Assembly (NCBI RefSeq): GCF_014643535.1 | Contig: NZ_BMJQ01000002.1 | Span: 310,001-374,000, forward strand | Direction of reading: 5' to 3' | From: Aliidongia dinghuensis | GTDB taxonomy: Bacteria; Pseudomonadota; Alphaproteobacteria; ATCC43930; CGMCC-115725 | DNA: 64,000 bases | Shown here: positions 24,057 to 35,134 of the stretch, piece by piece | How positions within the stretch are numbered: position 1 is the stretch's first letter | Layout: the number at the start of each line of letters is the position of its first letter | Translations under genes and position numbers: made by a program | The notes under the pieces: generated by a model | The model's database searches: none | What the model was told of the DNA's origin: nothing | The model's input: the letters and a program-made list of their open reading frames with translations, nothing else

Positions 24057-24997
24057 GGTAGCACCTCGAAGCCCGGATGCTCGGCCGGTCCGATCGGTCT
24101 CAGAAGATGGCGCGCGAATATCTCGGCGTAGCCGCGCTCGTACAGCATGCCGGGGGCGAGGCCGATTTGGCCACGAAGTCGGCGCCAGGTGTCGGGAATT
24201 CGGTACCAGGGCAGGCTCGGCTGCTGGTGATGCACGACATGCAGATTGTTGTTCAGGAACAGGAGGCTCCAGAACCATCCGGCCTCGACGACGGCGGTTC
24301 GGTCGATGGGCGCGGGGGCCGCGCGATGCTCCGCAAAGGACCGGATGAGGCCCAAGGCGATCGAGGGATAGACAACCAGCCCGATATACTCCGCGATCGG
24401 AATGCGGCAGACGCCGACGATCCAGGCGAGCATCGGCAGCACTGTCAAGCCATGCCGAAGCCAAAGTCGCCGATGATGTGGGTCGGTCCGGGTACGGCGT
24501 ACTGCCGTCAGCCAGCACCGGCCGACCAGCAGCGCCGGACCGATCAGCATTCTGCCGCCGAGGGTATTGTGCCAACGCAGCAGTGCCACCTGCAGCCGAC
24601 CGGCATCTCCCAAGGCTCCTCGGTGCAGGTAGTGGGATTCCGGATCCCGGATCGGGTCGGTCAAATCACGGCCATGATCCTTGTGATGGCCGAGGTGCGT
24701 TTCGCGATAGAGCGCATAGGGCAGCCACAGGGACAACGGTGGCGCGCCGATGAGTGTGTTCACCCGGCCGAACGGCGTGGGATGGCCGTGGATCGTCTCG
24801 TGCTGCAGGGAACCATGCCAGGCGACCAGCACCGCACCGAGCGGTGCCGCCACCCAGAGCGGCAGGTTGCCCCAATTCGAGGTCAGGAAAGCGAAGCCGG
24901 CGTAGAGGACGGCCGCGACGGTAATGGTCGGCCATTCCCAGTGACGAAGAGTGGCCAGGCGACCGACATATCGGCGCGCGAGATGGAAGATGCTCAT
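24053..24997 (-). CDS. membrane fatty acid desaturase
   Basis: A 314-residue di-iron membrane desaturase. The three histidine boxes are HETIHGH, HLGHH and HVVHHQQP, in the order and spacing of the family. Hydrophobic segments flank them (about 25-65 and 180-240). Acyl desaturases and related hydroxylases use O2 and an electron donor; no donor gene is nearby. The gene overlaps the PhnD-like gene and follows a small unknown protein gene, so it probably serves a specific pathway rather than general membrane lipids. Confidence 0.85.
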   Translation of the reverse strand: MSIFHLARRYVGRLATLRHWEWPTITVAAVLYAGFAFLTSNWGNLPLWVAAPLGAVLVAWHGSLQHETIHGHPTPFGRVNTLIGAPPLSLWLPYALYRETHLGHHKDHGRDLTDPIRDPESHYLHRGALGDAGRLQVALLRWHNTLGGRMLIGPALLVGRCWLTAVRRTRTDPHHRRLWLRHGLTVLPMLAWIVGVCRIPIAEYIGLVVYPSIALGLIRSFAEHRAAPAPIDRTAVVEAGWFWSLLFLNNNLHVVHHQQPSLPWYRIPDTWRRLRGQIGLAPGMLYERGYAEIFARHLLRPIGPAEHPGFEVLP

Positions 24998-25067
24998 CGT
25001 GCCGGGAAGCCGCCGTCGAAAGTGATTTGCGCTTCAAGCGACCGCAGACCGCAGAGGCCGGTACCGG

Positions 25068-25382
25068 TCATGCATCGACCTCGTTGAAGCCGGCGGCGCA
25101 GGCCGCGACGGAACGATCGAGAACGCCCAGAAAGCGGTGCCGGGCCAGTCGGAAACCGGCGTCGCTGAGCCGCCGCTCGCCGGCCGGAGCGCTGCGTTCG
25201 ATGAAGGCGGCGTCGCCTGGGGCGGGATGCGGGAGATTCCGTTCCCAGCGAAGATAAGCATGCAGCGCAGCTTCGATCCCGCGCGGGCGGGCATCGAGAT
25301 CGGCAGGATCGGGAGCGTCCGCGCCAGCTGCGGCGTGGCCGGCCGAGATGTGCCGCACAAGGCGATCTAGCGTGAGAGACAT
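25068..25382 (-). CDS. hypothetical small protein upstream of the desaturase
   Basis: A 104-residue soluble protein, not recognised. The start at 25382 has GGAG six bases upstream. The sequence is helix-rich with a charged middle (YLRWERNLPHP), and an FLGVLDRSVAACAAGFNE tail. Length, composition and co-direction with the desaturase gene (70 bases on) support it as real; the alternative frames over this stretch look unlike protein. Its function is unknown. Confidence 0.55.
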   Translation of the reverse strand: MSLTLDRLVRHISAGHAAAGADAPDPADLDARPRGIEAALHAYLRWERNLPHPAPGDAAFIERSAPAGERRLSDAGFRLARHRFLGVLDRSVAACAAGFNEVDA

Positions 25383-26002
25383 GGGGGGCTCCGTCAGGGC
25401 CGCGTTCGCTGCGGCGACTGAATGACACCGGTCAAAGCTCGGTTGCGGATAGGCATTGACGCCAGGCGTTCCCGCCGAAGCGGATCCCCGATGGAGATCG
25501 TCAGGCGGCCAATGCGGTCCCTGGACTCAGCAACGGCAACAGCGTCCGATCCGAAGGGAACGCCCGATGGTGCGGAGATTGACGTGGCAAGACATTGACC
25601 GCGCTCCTGTGAAGATCTGCCCGATAGGCAAGATCCGAGTTCATCCGGGGCGGCATGCCCCGCTTTAGCCGCATTTGTTAAGCGCCCGCAATCTGGTTGT
25701 TCAAATCGGCGCTGGATGCATACCTTAAACAACAATTTATGATCGTCAATAGAAAATAATAACACATAATTTATGTTGAAATTTGGTGACGGAGCAGCTT
25801 GCTCAACAGGTTGGTCAGCAGACCGCCGAGGCACAGAACGATCAGCGCCAGCCAGCGTCTGTCGCCGGGGATGATCTCATATATCGATAGTGCCGATGGA
25901 TAATATCGGAATATGCCGGCAAGATTGATGCGTTGGGCGGGCCCTCAACTCATGCCCATCTCAGGTGCCTTGGCACTCTCGAACCACATGCCCGATCGGG
26001 CT
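25383..26002. other. 620-base intergenic stretch, AT-rich part with a small membrane-like reading frame
   Basis: This gap between the small-protein gene and the LysR gene contains a clear drop in GC from about 25680 to 25800. A minus-strand frame at 25771-25944 (57 codons, no ATG, closed upstream by a stop at 25945) encodes a protein-like hydrophobic stretch, RRWLALIVLCLGGLLTNLL, followed by basic residues. This is either a relic of a membrane protein gene or chance. I see no other gene here. The AT-rich part could hold promoters. Confidence 0.4.
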
Positions 26003-26911
26003 TCAGGCCCAGACCCCGAATGAGCGGGTGAAATCGATGAAGGCCCTGAGCGGCGCCGGCACGTGGCGCCGGCCGGGATAGTACAGGAACGGGCCCGAGA
26101 AATGCTGCCACCAGGGCTCCAGCACCGGCTCGAGCGCGCCGCTGTCGAGGTGGGGGCGCAGCCAGTCTTCGAAGAGCTGGATGATGCCGGTGCCGGCGAT
26201 CGCGGCATCGACGGCGAGGTCGGTGGCGGCCCCGACGCGGACGAGCAGCGGGCCGGTCGGGTCGACCTTCACCACCTCGCCGTCCCGCTCGAACTCCCAG
26301 GTCGTCATCGCGCCGCTGGAGAATTGCCCGCGTAGGCAGGCATGGTTCAACAGATCGCGCGGATGCGTGGGCCGGCCGTGCCGGTCCAGATAGGCCGGCG
26401 CGGCCGCGACCGCGAAGCTCTGCCGGCGCGGGCCGATCGGAATTGCGATCATGTCCTGCTCCAGCCGCTCGCCATAGCGGATGCCCGCGTCGCAGCCGGC
26501 CGCCAGCACGTCGACGAAACTATCCTCGGCGATCACTTCCAGGCGAATGTCGGGATAGGCCGCAAGGAACGGGGGCACGATGCGCGGCAGCACCAGGCGG
26601 GCGGCGCTGACCGGCACGTTGAGCCTGAGCGTGCCGGCCGGCCGGTCGCGAAAGCCGTTGACGACGTCAAGCGCCGCCTCGACCTCGCCGAGAGCCGGAC
26701 CCAGCCGGTCGAGCAGGCGCGCGCCGGCCTCGGTCGGGACGACGCTGCGCGTCGTCCGGTTGAGCAGCCGGACCCCCAGTTTCTGTTCCAGCCGGCGGAC
26801 CGCTTCGCTGAGGCCTGACGCACTCCCGCCCGTCTGCCGCGCTGCGTCGCGGAAGCCCCCGGCCCGCGCCACTGCGGCGAAGGCTGTCAGGTCGCCAAGG
26901 TCCGCTGCCAT
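26003..26911 (-). CDS. LysR-family transcriptional regulator
   Basis: A 302-residue regulator. The N-terminal helix-turn-helix is plain (DLTAFAAVARAGGFRDAARQTGGSASGLSEAVRRLEQKLGVRLLNRTTRSVVPTEAG), and an effector-binding domain follows (about 90-295). It is transcribed divergently from the aldo/keto reductase gene, with about 93 bases between starts, so by the usual LysR rule it controls that gene. The inducer is unknown. Confidence 0.93.
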   Translation of the reverse strand: MAADLGDLTAFAAVARAGGFRDAARQTGGSASGLSEAVRRLEQKLGVRLLNRTTRSVVPTEAGARLLDRLGPALGEVEAALDVVNGFRDRPAGTLRLNVPVSAARLVLPRIVPPFLAAYPDIRLEVIAEDSFVDVLAAGCDAGIRYGERLEQDMIAIPIGPRRQSFAVAAAPAYLDRHGRPTHPRDLLNHACLRGQFSSGAMTTWEFERDGEVVKVDPTGPLLVRVGAATDLAVDAAIAGTGIIQLFEDWLRPHLDSGALEPVLEPWWQHFSGPFLYYPGRRHVPAPLRAFIDFTRSFGVWA

Positions 26912-27004
26912 TGTTCGTAATCCCGTACAGCCTGTCCCAATTGCGTCCAGTTATCATACGACATGGAATTGTCTACATGCTGGCGAAACCACGGGAGATC
27001 GACC

Positions 27005-27886
27005 ATGACCGATATCAGCAAGTCCGGCAGCTACAGGCTCGGCGACCGCACCGTAACGCGTCTCGGCTATGGCGCCATGCAGCTCGCCGGCAAGGGTGTG
27101 TTCGGCCCACCAAAGGACCATGCGGGGGCTCTCGCTGTGTTGCGCGAGGCGCTGGCGAGTGGCGTCAACCATATCGACACCAGCGATTTCTATGGCCCGC
27201 ACGTGACCAACCAGATCATCCGCGAGGCGCTGCATCCCTACACCGACGATCTGACGATCGTGACCAAGGTCGGCGCCAAGCGTGGCGCGGACGCATCGTG
27301 GAACCCGGCTTTTTCGGCCGAAGAGCTGACCGCCGCCGTCCATGACAACCTGCGCAACCTGGGCCTCGACGTTCTGGATGTCGTCAATCTGCGCGCCATG
27401 TTCGATGTCCACGGGCCGGCCGAGGGCTCGCTCGAGGCGCCGCTGACCACGCTGGCCGAACTGCAGCGGCAAGGGTTGATCCGCCATATCGGTCTCAGCA
27501 ATGTCACGCGCAAGCAGATCGCCGACGGCCGCAAGATCACCGACATCGTCTGCGTGCAGAACCAGTACAATCTGGCTCACCGCGAGGATGAAGCGTTGGT
27601 TGACGAGCTGGCCGCGGCCGGCACCGCCTATGTGCCGTTCTTCCCGCTCGGTGGCTTCTCGCCGCTGCAGTCGAACACGCTGTCGGACGTCGCCTCCCGG
27701 CTCGGCGTCACCCCGATGCAGGTGGCGCTGGCCTGGCTGCTGCAGCGCGCGCCGAACATCCTGCTGATCCCCGGCACGTCGTCGATCGGGCATCTCCGGG
27801 AAAACCTTGCCGCGGCCGAGCTCGTCCTATCCGCCGAGACCGTGGCCGTGCTCGACCGGATCGCCGGCGAGGAGAAGGCGCACTGA
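27005..27886 (+). CDS. aldo/keto reductase family oxidoreductase
   Basis: A 293-residue TIM-barrel enzyme. ATG 27005 has GGGAG seven bases upstream. Catalytic Asp and Tyr are in VNHIDTSDFYGPH and the Lys in VTKVGAK. The family histidine region reads VVNLRAM instead of the usual LH, so the fourth tetrad residue appears to be Arg, as in the YdbC-like subgroup. The cofactor-binding end LIPGTSSIGHLRENLAAA is intact, so NAD(P)H binding is expected. Divergent LysR gene suggests inducible expression. Substrate unknown. Confidence 0.87.
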   Translation: MTDISKSGSYRLGDRTVTRLGYGAMQLAGKGVFGPPKDHAGALAVLREALASGVNHIDTSDFYGPHVTNQIIREALHPYTDDLTIVTKVGAKRGADASWNPAFSAEELTAAVHDNLRNLGLDVLDVVNLRAMFDVHGPAEGSLEAPLTTLAELQRQGLIRHIGLSNVTRKQIADGRKITDIVCVQNQYNLAHREDEALVDELAAAGTAYVPFFPLGGFSPLQSNTLSDVASRLGVTPMQVALAWLLQRAPNILLIPGTSSIGHLRENLAAAELVLSAETVAVLDRIAGEEKAH

Positions 27887-27893
27887 TCAGCCG

Positions 27894-28292
27894 CTAATCC
27901 CAGCGCTCGACGACCGACGGCGGCACGCTGACCCACGGATGGCGCCGCACGTCGTAGACCGAGACGGTCGGTGGCGGAAAGCCGGGGTCAGCGAAGGCGC
28001 CGACCGCAACCGCGACGAACTCTTCGCCTCCGGCGTGGTCCCAATAGACGGTCGAGCCGCACTCCGGGCAGAAGCGGAACCGCGCGTGGCTACCCTCGTC
28101 GCCGATCCGGACATATTCGGCCGCCCGTCCGGCGATCACCAGCTGCTCCCGCCGGAACCGCGCCTGGATGCCGAACGCGCTGCCGGTCCGTTGCTGGCAA
28201 GCGAGGCAATGGCACATCGAAACCCGGATCGGCTCGCCCGTGCAGTCGACGGTAAGCTGGCCGCAGCAGCAGGATGCGCGTCGGGTGATCAT
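27894..28292 (-). CDS. GFA-family zinc protein (glutathione-dependent formaldehyde-activating type)
   Basis: A 132-residue GFA-domain protein (like CENP-V). The zinc cysteines are visible in order: CCCGQL, then CHCLACQQRTGSAFG, then FCPECGSTVYW. Family members bind glutathione adducts or act as small thiol-dependent enzymes. It converges with the aldo/keto reductase gene (seven bases between ends). The true reaction is unproven for most members, so the name is by family only. Confidence 0.85.
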   Translation of the reverse strand: MITRRASCCCGQLTVDCTGEPIRVSMCHCLACQQRTGSAFGIQARFRREQLVIAGRAAEYVRIGDEGSHARFRFCPECGSTVYWDHAGGEEFVAVAVGAFADPGFPPPTVSVYDVRRHPWVSVPPSVVERWD

Positions 28293-28453
28293 CCGCGGGC
28301 TTCTCCAAAAGATTGCTGCCAGATCTTACCCCAGCCCGCCGCACCGCCGATAGTCGAACTCCAGGGCCAGCGTGGGTCGGGCGCAAGTCGACGATATCGA
28401 TCGGGTGCAGGATAGGTTCGCGGTCCGGGACCAAGCTTCCGCTTTCCGCTGCG

Positions 28454-30160
28454 TCACACAGGCTGGGTGGGCTGTTGCGGCTGGCGCACGGCGGCAAGCG
28501 CGCCGTGCAGCGTCGGGAACAACCGACCCTCGTCCAGGATCTCGAGAAGACCATGTCGCGTCATGTCGGCCTTGAGATAGAGACCGACCCGGGCGAAGGC
28601 GATATTGACGTCGCGCCGCGCCAGTTCCCGGAATAGATCGCTGAGCGAGCGGGCAGCCGAATAGTCGAGATCGGATATTGCCGCCGCTTCGACCACGAAC
28701 CAGCGCACCGGCGTCGGCGCATGGTCGATGAGCGCCAGGACCTCGTCCGCGAACCGGCCGGCATTGGCGTAGAACAGATCGGCGCTGAACCGGTAGAGGA
28801 TCAGCCCCGGCTCGGTCTCGAGCCCCGGGGCCGCTGGAACCGGCGCCCAGCCGCCATGTTCGTTGGGCTGCAGCACCATCGTGTGCGGATGGTAGCTGTG
28901 CCGCACGTGCCGGAGCAGCGAGAGCGCGATCGCGAGCAGGATGCCGTACTCGACGCCGGCGGCCGCGACGGCGGCGGCCGTGACCAGCGCCAGCGCAAAC
29001 TCGCTCGGGGTCTCGAGCAGGATCGCGCGCAAGCCGGCGATATCGACCATCCGAACCGCGATCGCGAACACGACACTGGCGAGCACGCATCGCGGCAGGA
29101 ACTGCAGCGGACCGGTCAGAAACAGGAGCACGACCAGCACGGTCACGGCGAAGCTGACCTGCGCCAGCTGTCCGCGCGCGCCGGCTCCTTCCGCCATGGC
29201 GGTCTGGCTCGGGCTGCCGTTGACGACGAAAGCGCCGCCGACCGCGGCGGCGGCATTCGCCGCGGCGAGCCCGAGGATGTCGGCGTCGACGTCGACCCGT
29301 TCCTTGTAGCGCACCGCGAACACGCGGGCAGTCGCGGCACTCTGCGCGATGATGACGACGAAGCAGGAACCTGCGACCGGCAGCAGAGGCAAGGTTTTGG
29401 TCCAGATCACGTCCGGCAGGCCGAAGGCCGGCACGCCGCTCGGCACCGGGCCGATGGTCGCGATGCCATGGCCGGCAAAGTCGAACCACCAGCTCGCCGC
29501 GATGGCCGCCAGCACGACCGCCATGGAGACCGGCAGCCGCGGCGCATAGCGCCGGCCAATGAGAATGATCGCCGCGACCATCGCGGAGAGGGCCAGGGTC
29601 GGTCCGTTGACCTGACCCAGCCCGCGGGCGAGCTCCCACAGCTGCACGACGGTCCGGCGCGTGTCGACCGCGATGCCGAGCATGTCGCTCAGCATGGCGA
29701 TGGCGATCTGGATGCCGACGCCGGTCAGGAAGCCGACCAGCACGGTGCGCGACAGGAAATCGGCGAGGAAGCCCAGCTTGAACAGACGCGCCAGCAGCAG
29801 AAGGCCGGCGGTCAGGAGCGCCACCATGCCGACCAGCGCCAGATAATCCGGCGAGCCCGGGCTCGCCATGGCGGAGAGCGAGCCGGCCAGGATGGCGGCC
29901 GTACCCGAATCGGCGGCCACGACCAGATGGCGCGAGGAAGCGAAAATGGCGAACGCCACGGGTGCCAGGAGCGCCGTATAGAGCCCGGTCACGAGCGGCA
30001 TCCCGGCGATGCGGGCATAGCCCAGCACCTGCGGAATGTTCATGGACGCAAGCGCGATCCCGGCCAGGCCGTCCCGCAGGATCGCGGTGCGATCGAGCGG
30101 CCCTACACCCCGAAACAGCTTCAAAGCCACCGATGCTCCCAAGTTCTGTCGCTTGATCAA
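28454..30160 (-). CDS. SulP-family anion transporter with STAS domain
   Basis: A 568-residue protein. Residues 20-420 hold about ten or more membrane helices of the SLC26/SulP fold, with the family pattern (GYARIAGMPLVTGLYTALLAPVAFAIFASSRHLVVAADSGT). The STAS domain follows at about 440-550 (LILYRFSADLFYANAGRFADEV). Family members move sulfate, bicarbonate or dicarboxylates; which anion cannot be told. The start codon is a TTG with a weak ribosome site, so the exact beginning is uncertain. The gene lies alone on the minus strand. Confidence 0.85.
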   Translation of the reverse strand: MIKRQNLGASVALKLFRGVGPLDRTAILRDGLAGIALASMNIPQVLGYARIAGMPLVTGLYTALLAPVAFAIFASSRHLVVAADSGTAAILAGSLSAMASPGSPDYLALVGMVALLTAGLLLLARLFKLGFLADFLSRTVLVGFLTGVGIQIAIAMLSDMLGIAVDTRRTVVQLWELARGLGQVNGPTLALSAMVAAIILIGRRYAPRLPVSMAVVLAAIAASWWFDFAGHGIATIGPVPSGVPAFGLPDVIWTKTLPLLPVAGSCFVVIIAQSAATARVFAVRYKERVDVDADILGLAAANAAAAVGGAFVVNGSPSQTAMAEGAGARGQLAQVSFAVTVLVVLLFLTGPLQFLPRCVLASVVFAIAVRMVDIAGLRAILLETPSEFALALVTAAAVAAAGVEYGILLAIALSLLRHVRHSYHPHTMVLQPNEHGGWAPVPAAPGLETEPGLILYRFSADLFYANAGRFADEVLALIDHAPTPVRWFVVEAAAISDLDYSAARSLSDLFRELARRDVNIAFARVGLYLKADMTRHGLLEILDEGRLFPTLHGALAAVRQPQQPTQPV

Positions 30161-30267
30161 CGGGCTACAGGTCTCATGGCCGAGCCCCGTGCCCGCACGG
30201 CGCCGCCAGCATAGCCAGCAGCCGCGGGGAAGAGAAAGGGGTGGTGCTGCAGGCGAAAGACGGTCGG

Positions 30268-30307
30268 GCTGGGCGTCGACCGGGTTTTCGTCGGTTCGAC
30301 GCCCAGC
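30268..30307 (-). terminator. hairpin downstream of katG, likely terminator
   Basis: GCTGGGCGTCGACCG (30268-30282) pairs with CGGTTCGACGCCCAGC (30292-30307), one bulged base, nine-base loop. It begins 24 bases after the katG stop on the minus strand. No strong T-run follows, so it may be a weak or Rho-aided terminator. Confidence 0.55.
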
Positions 30308-30330
30308 TGCTGAGCGTTATCCTTCAGCGA

Positions 30331-32706
<2,376 letters not shown>

Positions 32707-32758
32707 TCACATTCAGCGCTGGTCTGGGACGGGAATGCCTGGGACAGGGAAGCGCAGG

Positions 32759-33664
32759 CTAGGCTGCGACGACGGACGGAGGGAGACTGTCACGAATGGC
32801 CTGCCCGAAGAGCTGAAGTTCGCGGAGCTTCGGGTAGGTCCGGCGCCGGACAAGGCCGATCTGCCGCGAAGATCTACGGCCTGCGAGCGGGCGGACCTCG
32901 ATGTCACGAGACGCGCCGCCGGCGACCGCTAGCGCGGGCATCAGCGTGCAACCCATGCCGGCCGCCACCATGCTGCGGATCGTCTCGAGACTGGTGGCGC
33001 GAAAGTCCATTTCTTCGTTTCGAGCGGCTTCTGAGAAGCCGCAGACCGCGAGCGCCTGATCGCGCAGGCAATGGCCATCAGTAAGCAGGAGCAGATGCTC
33101 GTTCTTGAGCTCCGATACCTTGACCGTCTTGGTCTTGGTGAGCGGATGGCCCTTTGGTGCGGCGAAGAAAAACGGCTCATTAAAAAGCGGCATGGCCTCG
33201 AGGTCTGCGGTATCCACGGGCAGCGCCAGGAGTGCCGCGTCGAGCTTATGATCTGTCAGCCTTTCCAGGAGGTGGTCCGTCAGATCCTCGTGTACGACCA
33301 TCTGAAGATGCGGATAGGCAAGTTTCAGCGCCGGAAGCAGCCAGGAAAGCAGATAAGGACTCAAGGTCGGAATGATGCCGATGTGAAGTGGGCCGCTCAA
33401 TGGCTCTTTGTTTTCCTGAGCCGAATCCACAAGGGCGTCCGCTTCTGCGACAACCTTGCGGGCTCTTGCGACGACTTCCTCGCCGATGGGTGTCACATGA
33501 ACTGTCTTGTTGGTGCGCTCGAACAATGTCGCGCCGAGGAAGTCCTCTAGCCTTTTCAGCTGAGTGCTGAGCGTCGGCTGGGTCACATGACACGCCTCTG
33601 CCGCACGGCCGAAATGGCCGTAATCGGCAACGGCAATGAGGTAGCGAAGCTCTTGCAATGTCAT
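32759..33664 (-). CDS. oxyR: hydrogen-peroxide-sensing LysR regulator
   Basis: A 301-residue LysR protein with OxyR hallmarks. The two redox cysteines fall at Cys199 and Cys208 (DGHCLRDQALAVCG), the same numbers as in E. coli OxyR, where they form the peroxide-induced disulfide. The N-terminal helix-turn-helix is HFGRAAEACHVTQPTLSTQLKRLE. ATG 33664 is used (MTLQELRYLIAVADYG is the family opening). katG follows on the same strand. A 14-base palindrome ten bases upstream may be its own site. Confidence 0.95.
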   Translation of the reverse strand: MTLQELRYLIAVADYGHFGRAAEACHVTQPTLSTQLKRLEDFLGATLFERTNKTVHVTPIGEEVVARARKVVAEADALVDSAQENKEPLSGPLHIGIIPTLSPYLLSWLLPALKLAYPHLQMVVHEDLTDHLLERLTDHKLDAALLALPVDTADLEAMPLFNEPFFFAAPKGHPLTKTKTVKVSELKNEHLLLLTDGHCLRDQALAVCGFSEAARNEEMDFRATSLETIRSMVAAGMGCTLMPALAVAGGASRDIEVRPLAGRRSSRQIGLVRRRTYPKLRELQLFGQAIRDSLPPSVVAA

Positions 33665-33674
33665 GTCGTCCCAA

Positions 33675-33708
33675 ACAATAGCTATTGTCAATCGTCGGCA
33701 TAATTATA
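33675..33708 (-). promoter_or_regulatory. oxyR leader: 14-bp perfect palindrome and candidate -10 box
   Basis: ACAATAGCTATTGT at 33675-33688 is a perfect palindrome carrying ATAG/CTAT, the half-site letters of OxyR operators, ten bases ahead of the oxyR start. A TATAAT hexamer on the minus strand lies at 33703-33708, so the palindrome would be just downstream of that promoter, a good position for autorepression. No clear -35 partner is visible. The related 14-mer upstream of pcaC differs by one base. Confidence 0.45.
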
Positions 33709-34153
33709 ATCAATTTCACAAAGGGCAAGGGGTTGACCATCATCCATTCAAAGAACGCTAAACTACCAAAGGGGAGGGGACTGTCGTCGTGCCGGCTGCC
33801 ACAAGGATCCCGGCCTGTTCTGTCCAGGACGCGTCGAAACGAGGTCGGTGGGGTGCCGGCTCGGGTTTGTTGTCGCCGCTCTTGCTCGACTCCGCCGTCC
33901 TGACCCGTGATCTCCTTGTTTATTGCGTCCTCTGGCTACCGATGGTCTCGATTGACCGCATCGGCGAATACTCGTGATTCGAAGCTAATATCGATCAACG
34001 TCATCGCCTGAGGCATCTCAAAAGTGGCGAAGTTGTCGAGTTCAAAGACAACGAGTTGGAGAGGCGTGCCCAGAGTATTGCTTCGAAACTCGGCCATGGG
34101 CTGCTCGAATCCAGTTGGGACTCTGTGATCAGAACAAATAATCGGAGCCGACC
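33709..34153. other. gap between oxyR and the Fur-type gene, with a start-less protein-like frame
   Basis: No confident gene is here. One plus-strand frame, 33978-34193 (71 codons after a stop, no ATG), reads like protein (HLKSGEVVEFKDNELERRAQ) and runs into the start of the next gene. It may be the decayed C-terminal part of an older gene. Base composition is less GC-rich than the surroundings. Confidence 0.3.
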
Positions 34154-34660
34154 ATGCCGAGAACCGAAAGGCACACGCAAGGCACGCCGATAAGGTCGGG
34201 ACTGGCGGCCAGGGAAGCAGCATCGGAGAAATCCAGCCCTGAGGCGGAAGCGGTGTCGGTAACATGGGCAGATGCGAGTCACCGTCTCGTCGCTGTCGGG
34301 CTGAGGCCTACTCGGCAGCGCGTCGCACTCCTCCGGCTCTTACTTAGAGACGGCGATCGCCATGTGACCCCGGACGATTTATGGACTGAGATGAAGGCTT
34401 CAGGGCTGCGGTTTGCCAAGGCAACGGCCTATAACACCCTGCATGCCTTCACGAACGCCGGCCTGCTTAAGAGTATCGTCGTCGGCCCAAGTCAGGTGTT
34501 CTTCGACACAGACACGAAACATCACCATCACATCTACTACGAGGAAAGCGGCGAGTTGCTGTCCGTTCCGGCGCGGCAAGACGGGCTCGTCGATCTGCCG
34601 GAAAATCTCGTGGAGATCGGGCCGAAACGGCTCGATATAGTCGTCCGAGTGCGAAGGTGA
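34154..34660 (+). CDS. Fur-family regulator, Irr-like
   Basis: A 168-residue Fur-superfamily protein with a 45-residue N-terminal extension. GGAG lies six bases ahead of the ATG at 34154, supporting the long form. The DNA-binding part (GLRPTRQRVALLRLLLRDGDRHVTPDDLWTEM, then AKATAYNTLHAFTNAGLL) and the metal site HHHHIYYEESG are clear. The run of four histidines and the shape match Irr, the haem-degraded iron regulator of rhizobia, better than Fur or PerR; no C-terminal CxxC zinc site is seen. Next to katG-oxyR it probably links iron status and peroxide defence, but its targets are not visible. Confidence 0.8.
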   Translation: MPRTERHTQGTPIRSGLAAREAASEKSSPEAEAVSVTWADASHRLVAVGLRPTRQRVALLRLLLRDGDRHVTPDDLWTEMKASGLRFAKATAYNTLHAFTNAGLLKSIVVGPSQVFFDTDTKHHHHIYYEESGELLSVPARQDGLVDLPENLVEIGPKRLDIVVRVRR

Positions 34661-34708
34661 TGAGATCGAGTTCGAGCCACGGCAAAAACGACGGGGGGTG
34701 TCTCGGGT

Positions 34709-35134
34709 CTATTCCTCCGGTCGGATGATAACGGGCAGGCTTTCTTCATGCCCGCCGCAGTCGCAGACGATTTGATATTTGCCGGCAGCCAAAGGCTGGA
34801 TCGGGATTTTCACCGTCTTGAAGTAGCCAGGACCCGGCGCATGGGTCTTGCTTTCGTCCACTGGATTGGTCGGCAGCAGGGTTGGTTCGATCCCAAGTTC
34901 GGGACTGCGGATCGATGCCGTCATCAGCCCCTTGAGCCCTACCTCAAGCGTGACGGGTGTGTGTGCTGTCATAACGATGCTGTCGCGGTTGAAACGTCCG
35001 CTGACGACGGTCACGCTGCGCCACTCGTTCGGATCGGACGCCTGAGACAAGGCGCAGGCGGCGAGGCTGCCGCCGAGGATGATAGCTTCAAGAATCGGCC
35101 GAAGCCGTCCCGCGCCATTAAAGCTTCGCGACAT
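34709..35134 (-). CDS. cupredoxin-like lipoprotein
   Basis: A 141-residue protein starting MSRSFNG at 35134. The N-terminus has a lipobox (GGSLAAC), so it should be membrane-anchored in the periplasm. The body is beta-rich and ends YFKTVKIPIQPLAAGKYQIVCDCGGHEESLPVIIRPE, a cupredoxin-type C-terminus in which the cysteines, His and possibly Met-poor loop could bind copper. Its start overlaps the end of the outer-membrane factor gene by 17 bases, so it is the last member of the metal-efflux operon. The pairing suggests a periplasmic metal carrier for the pump. Confidence 0.68.
   Translation of the reverse strand: MSRSFNGAGRLRPILEAIILGGSLAACALSQASDPNEWRSVTVVSGRFNRDSIVMTAHTPVTLEVGLKGLMTASIRSPELGIEPTLLPTNPVDESKTHAPGPGYFKTVKIPIQPLAAGKYQIVCDCGGHEESLPVIIRPEE

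Noticed and set aside
25394..25834. A 146-codon minus-strand frame in the gap before the LysR gene
   Set aside because: Composition changes abruptly between AT-rich and GC-rich parts, with no domain and no ribosome site.
28721..30214. Long frame antisense to the SulP gene
   Set aside because: Low-complexity charged sequence typical of shadows; SulP and STAS motifs lie on the other strand.
33685..33977. Small plus-strand frames after oxyR
   Set aside because: Short, low-complexity and without ribosome sites; they overlap the oxyR control region.
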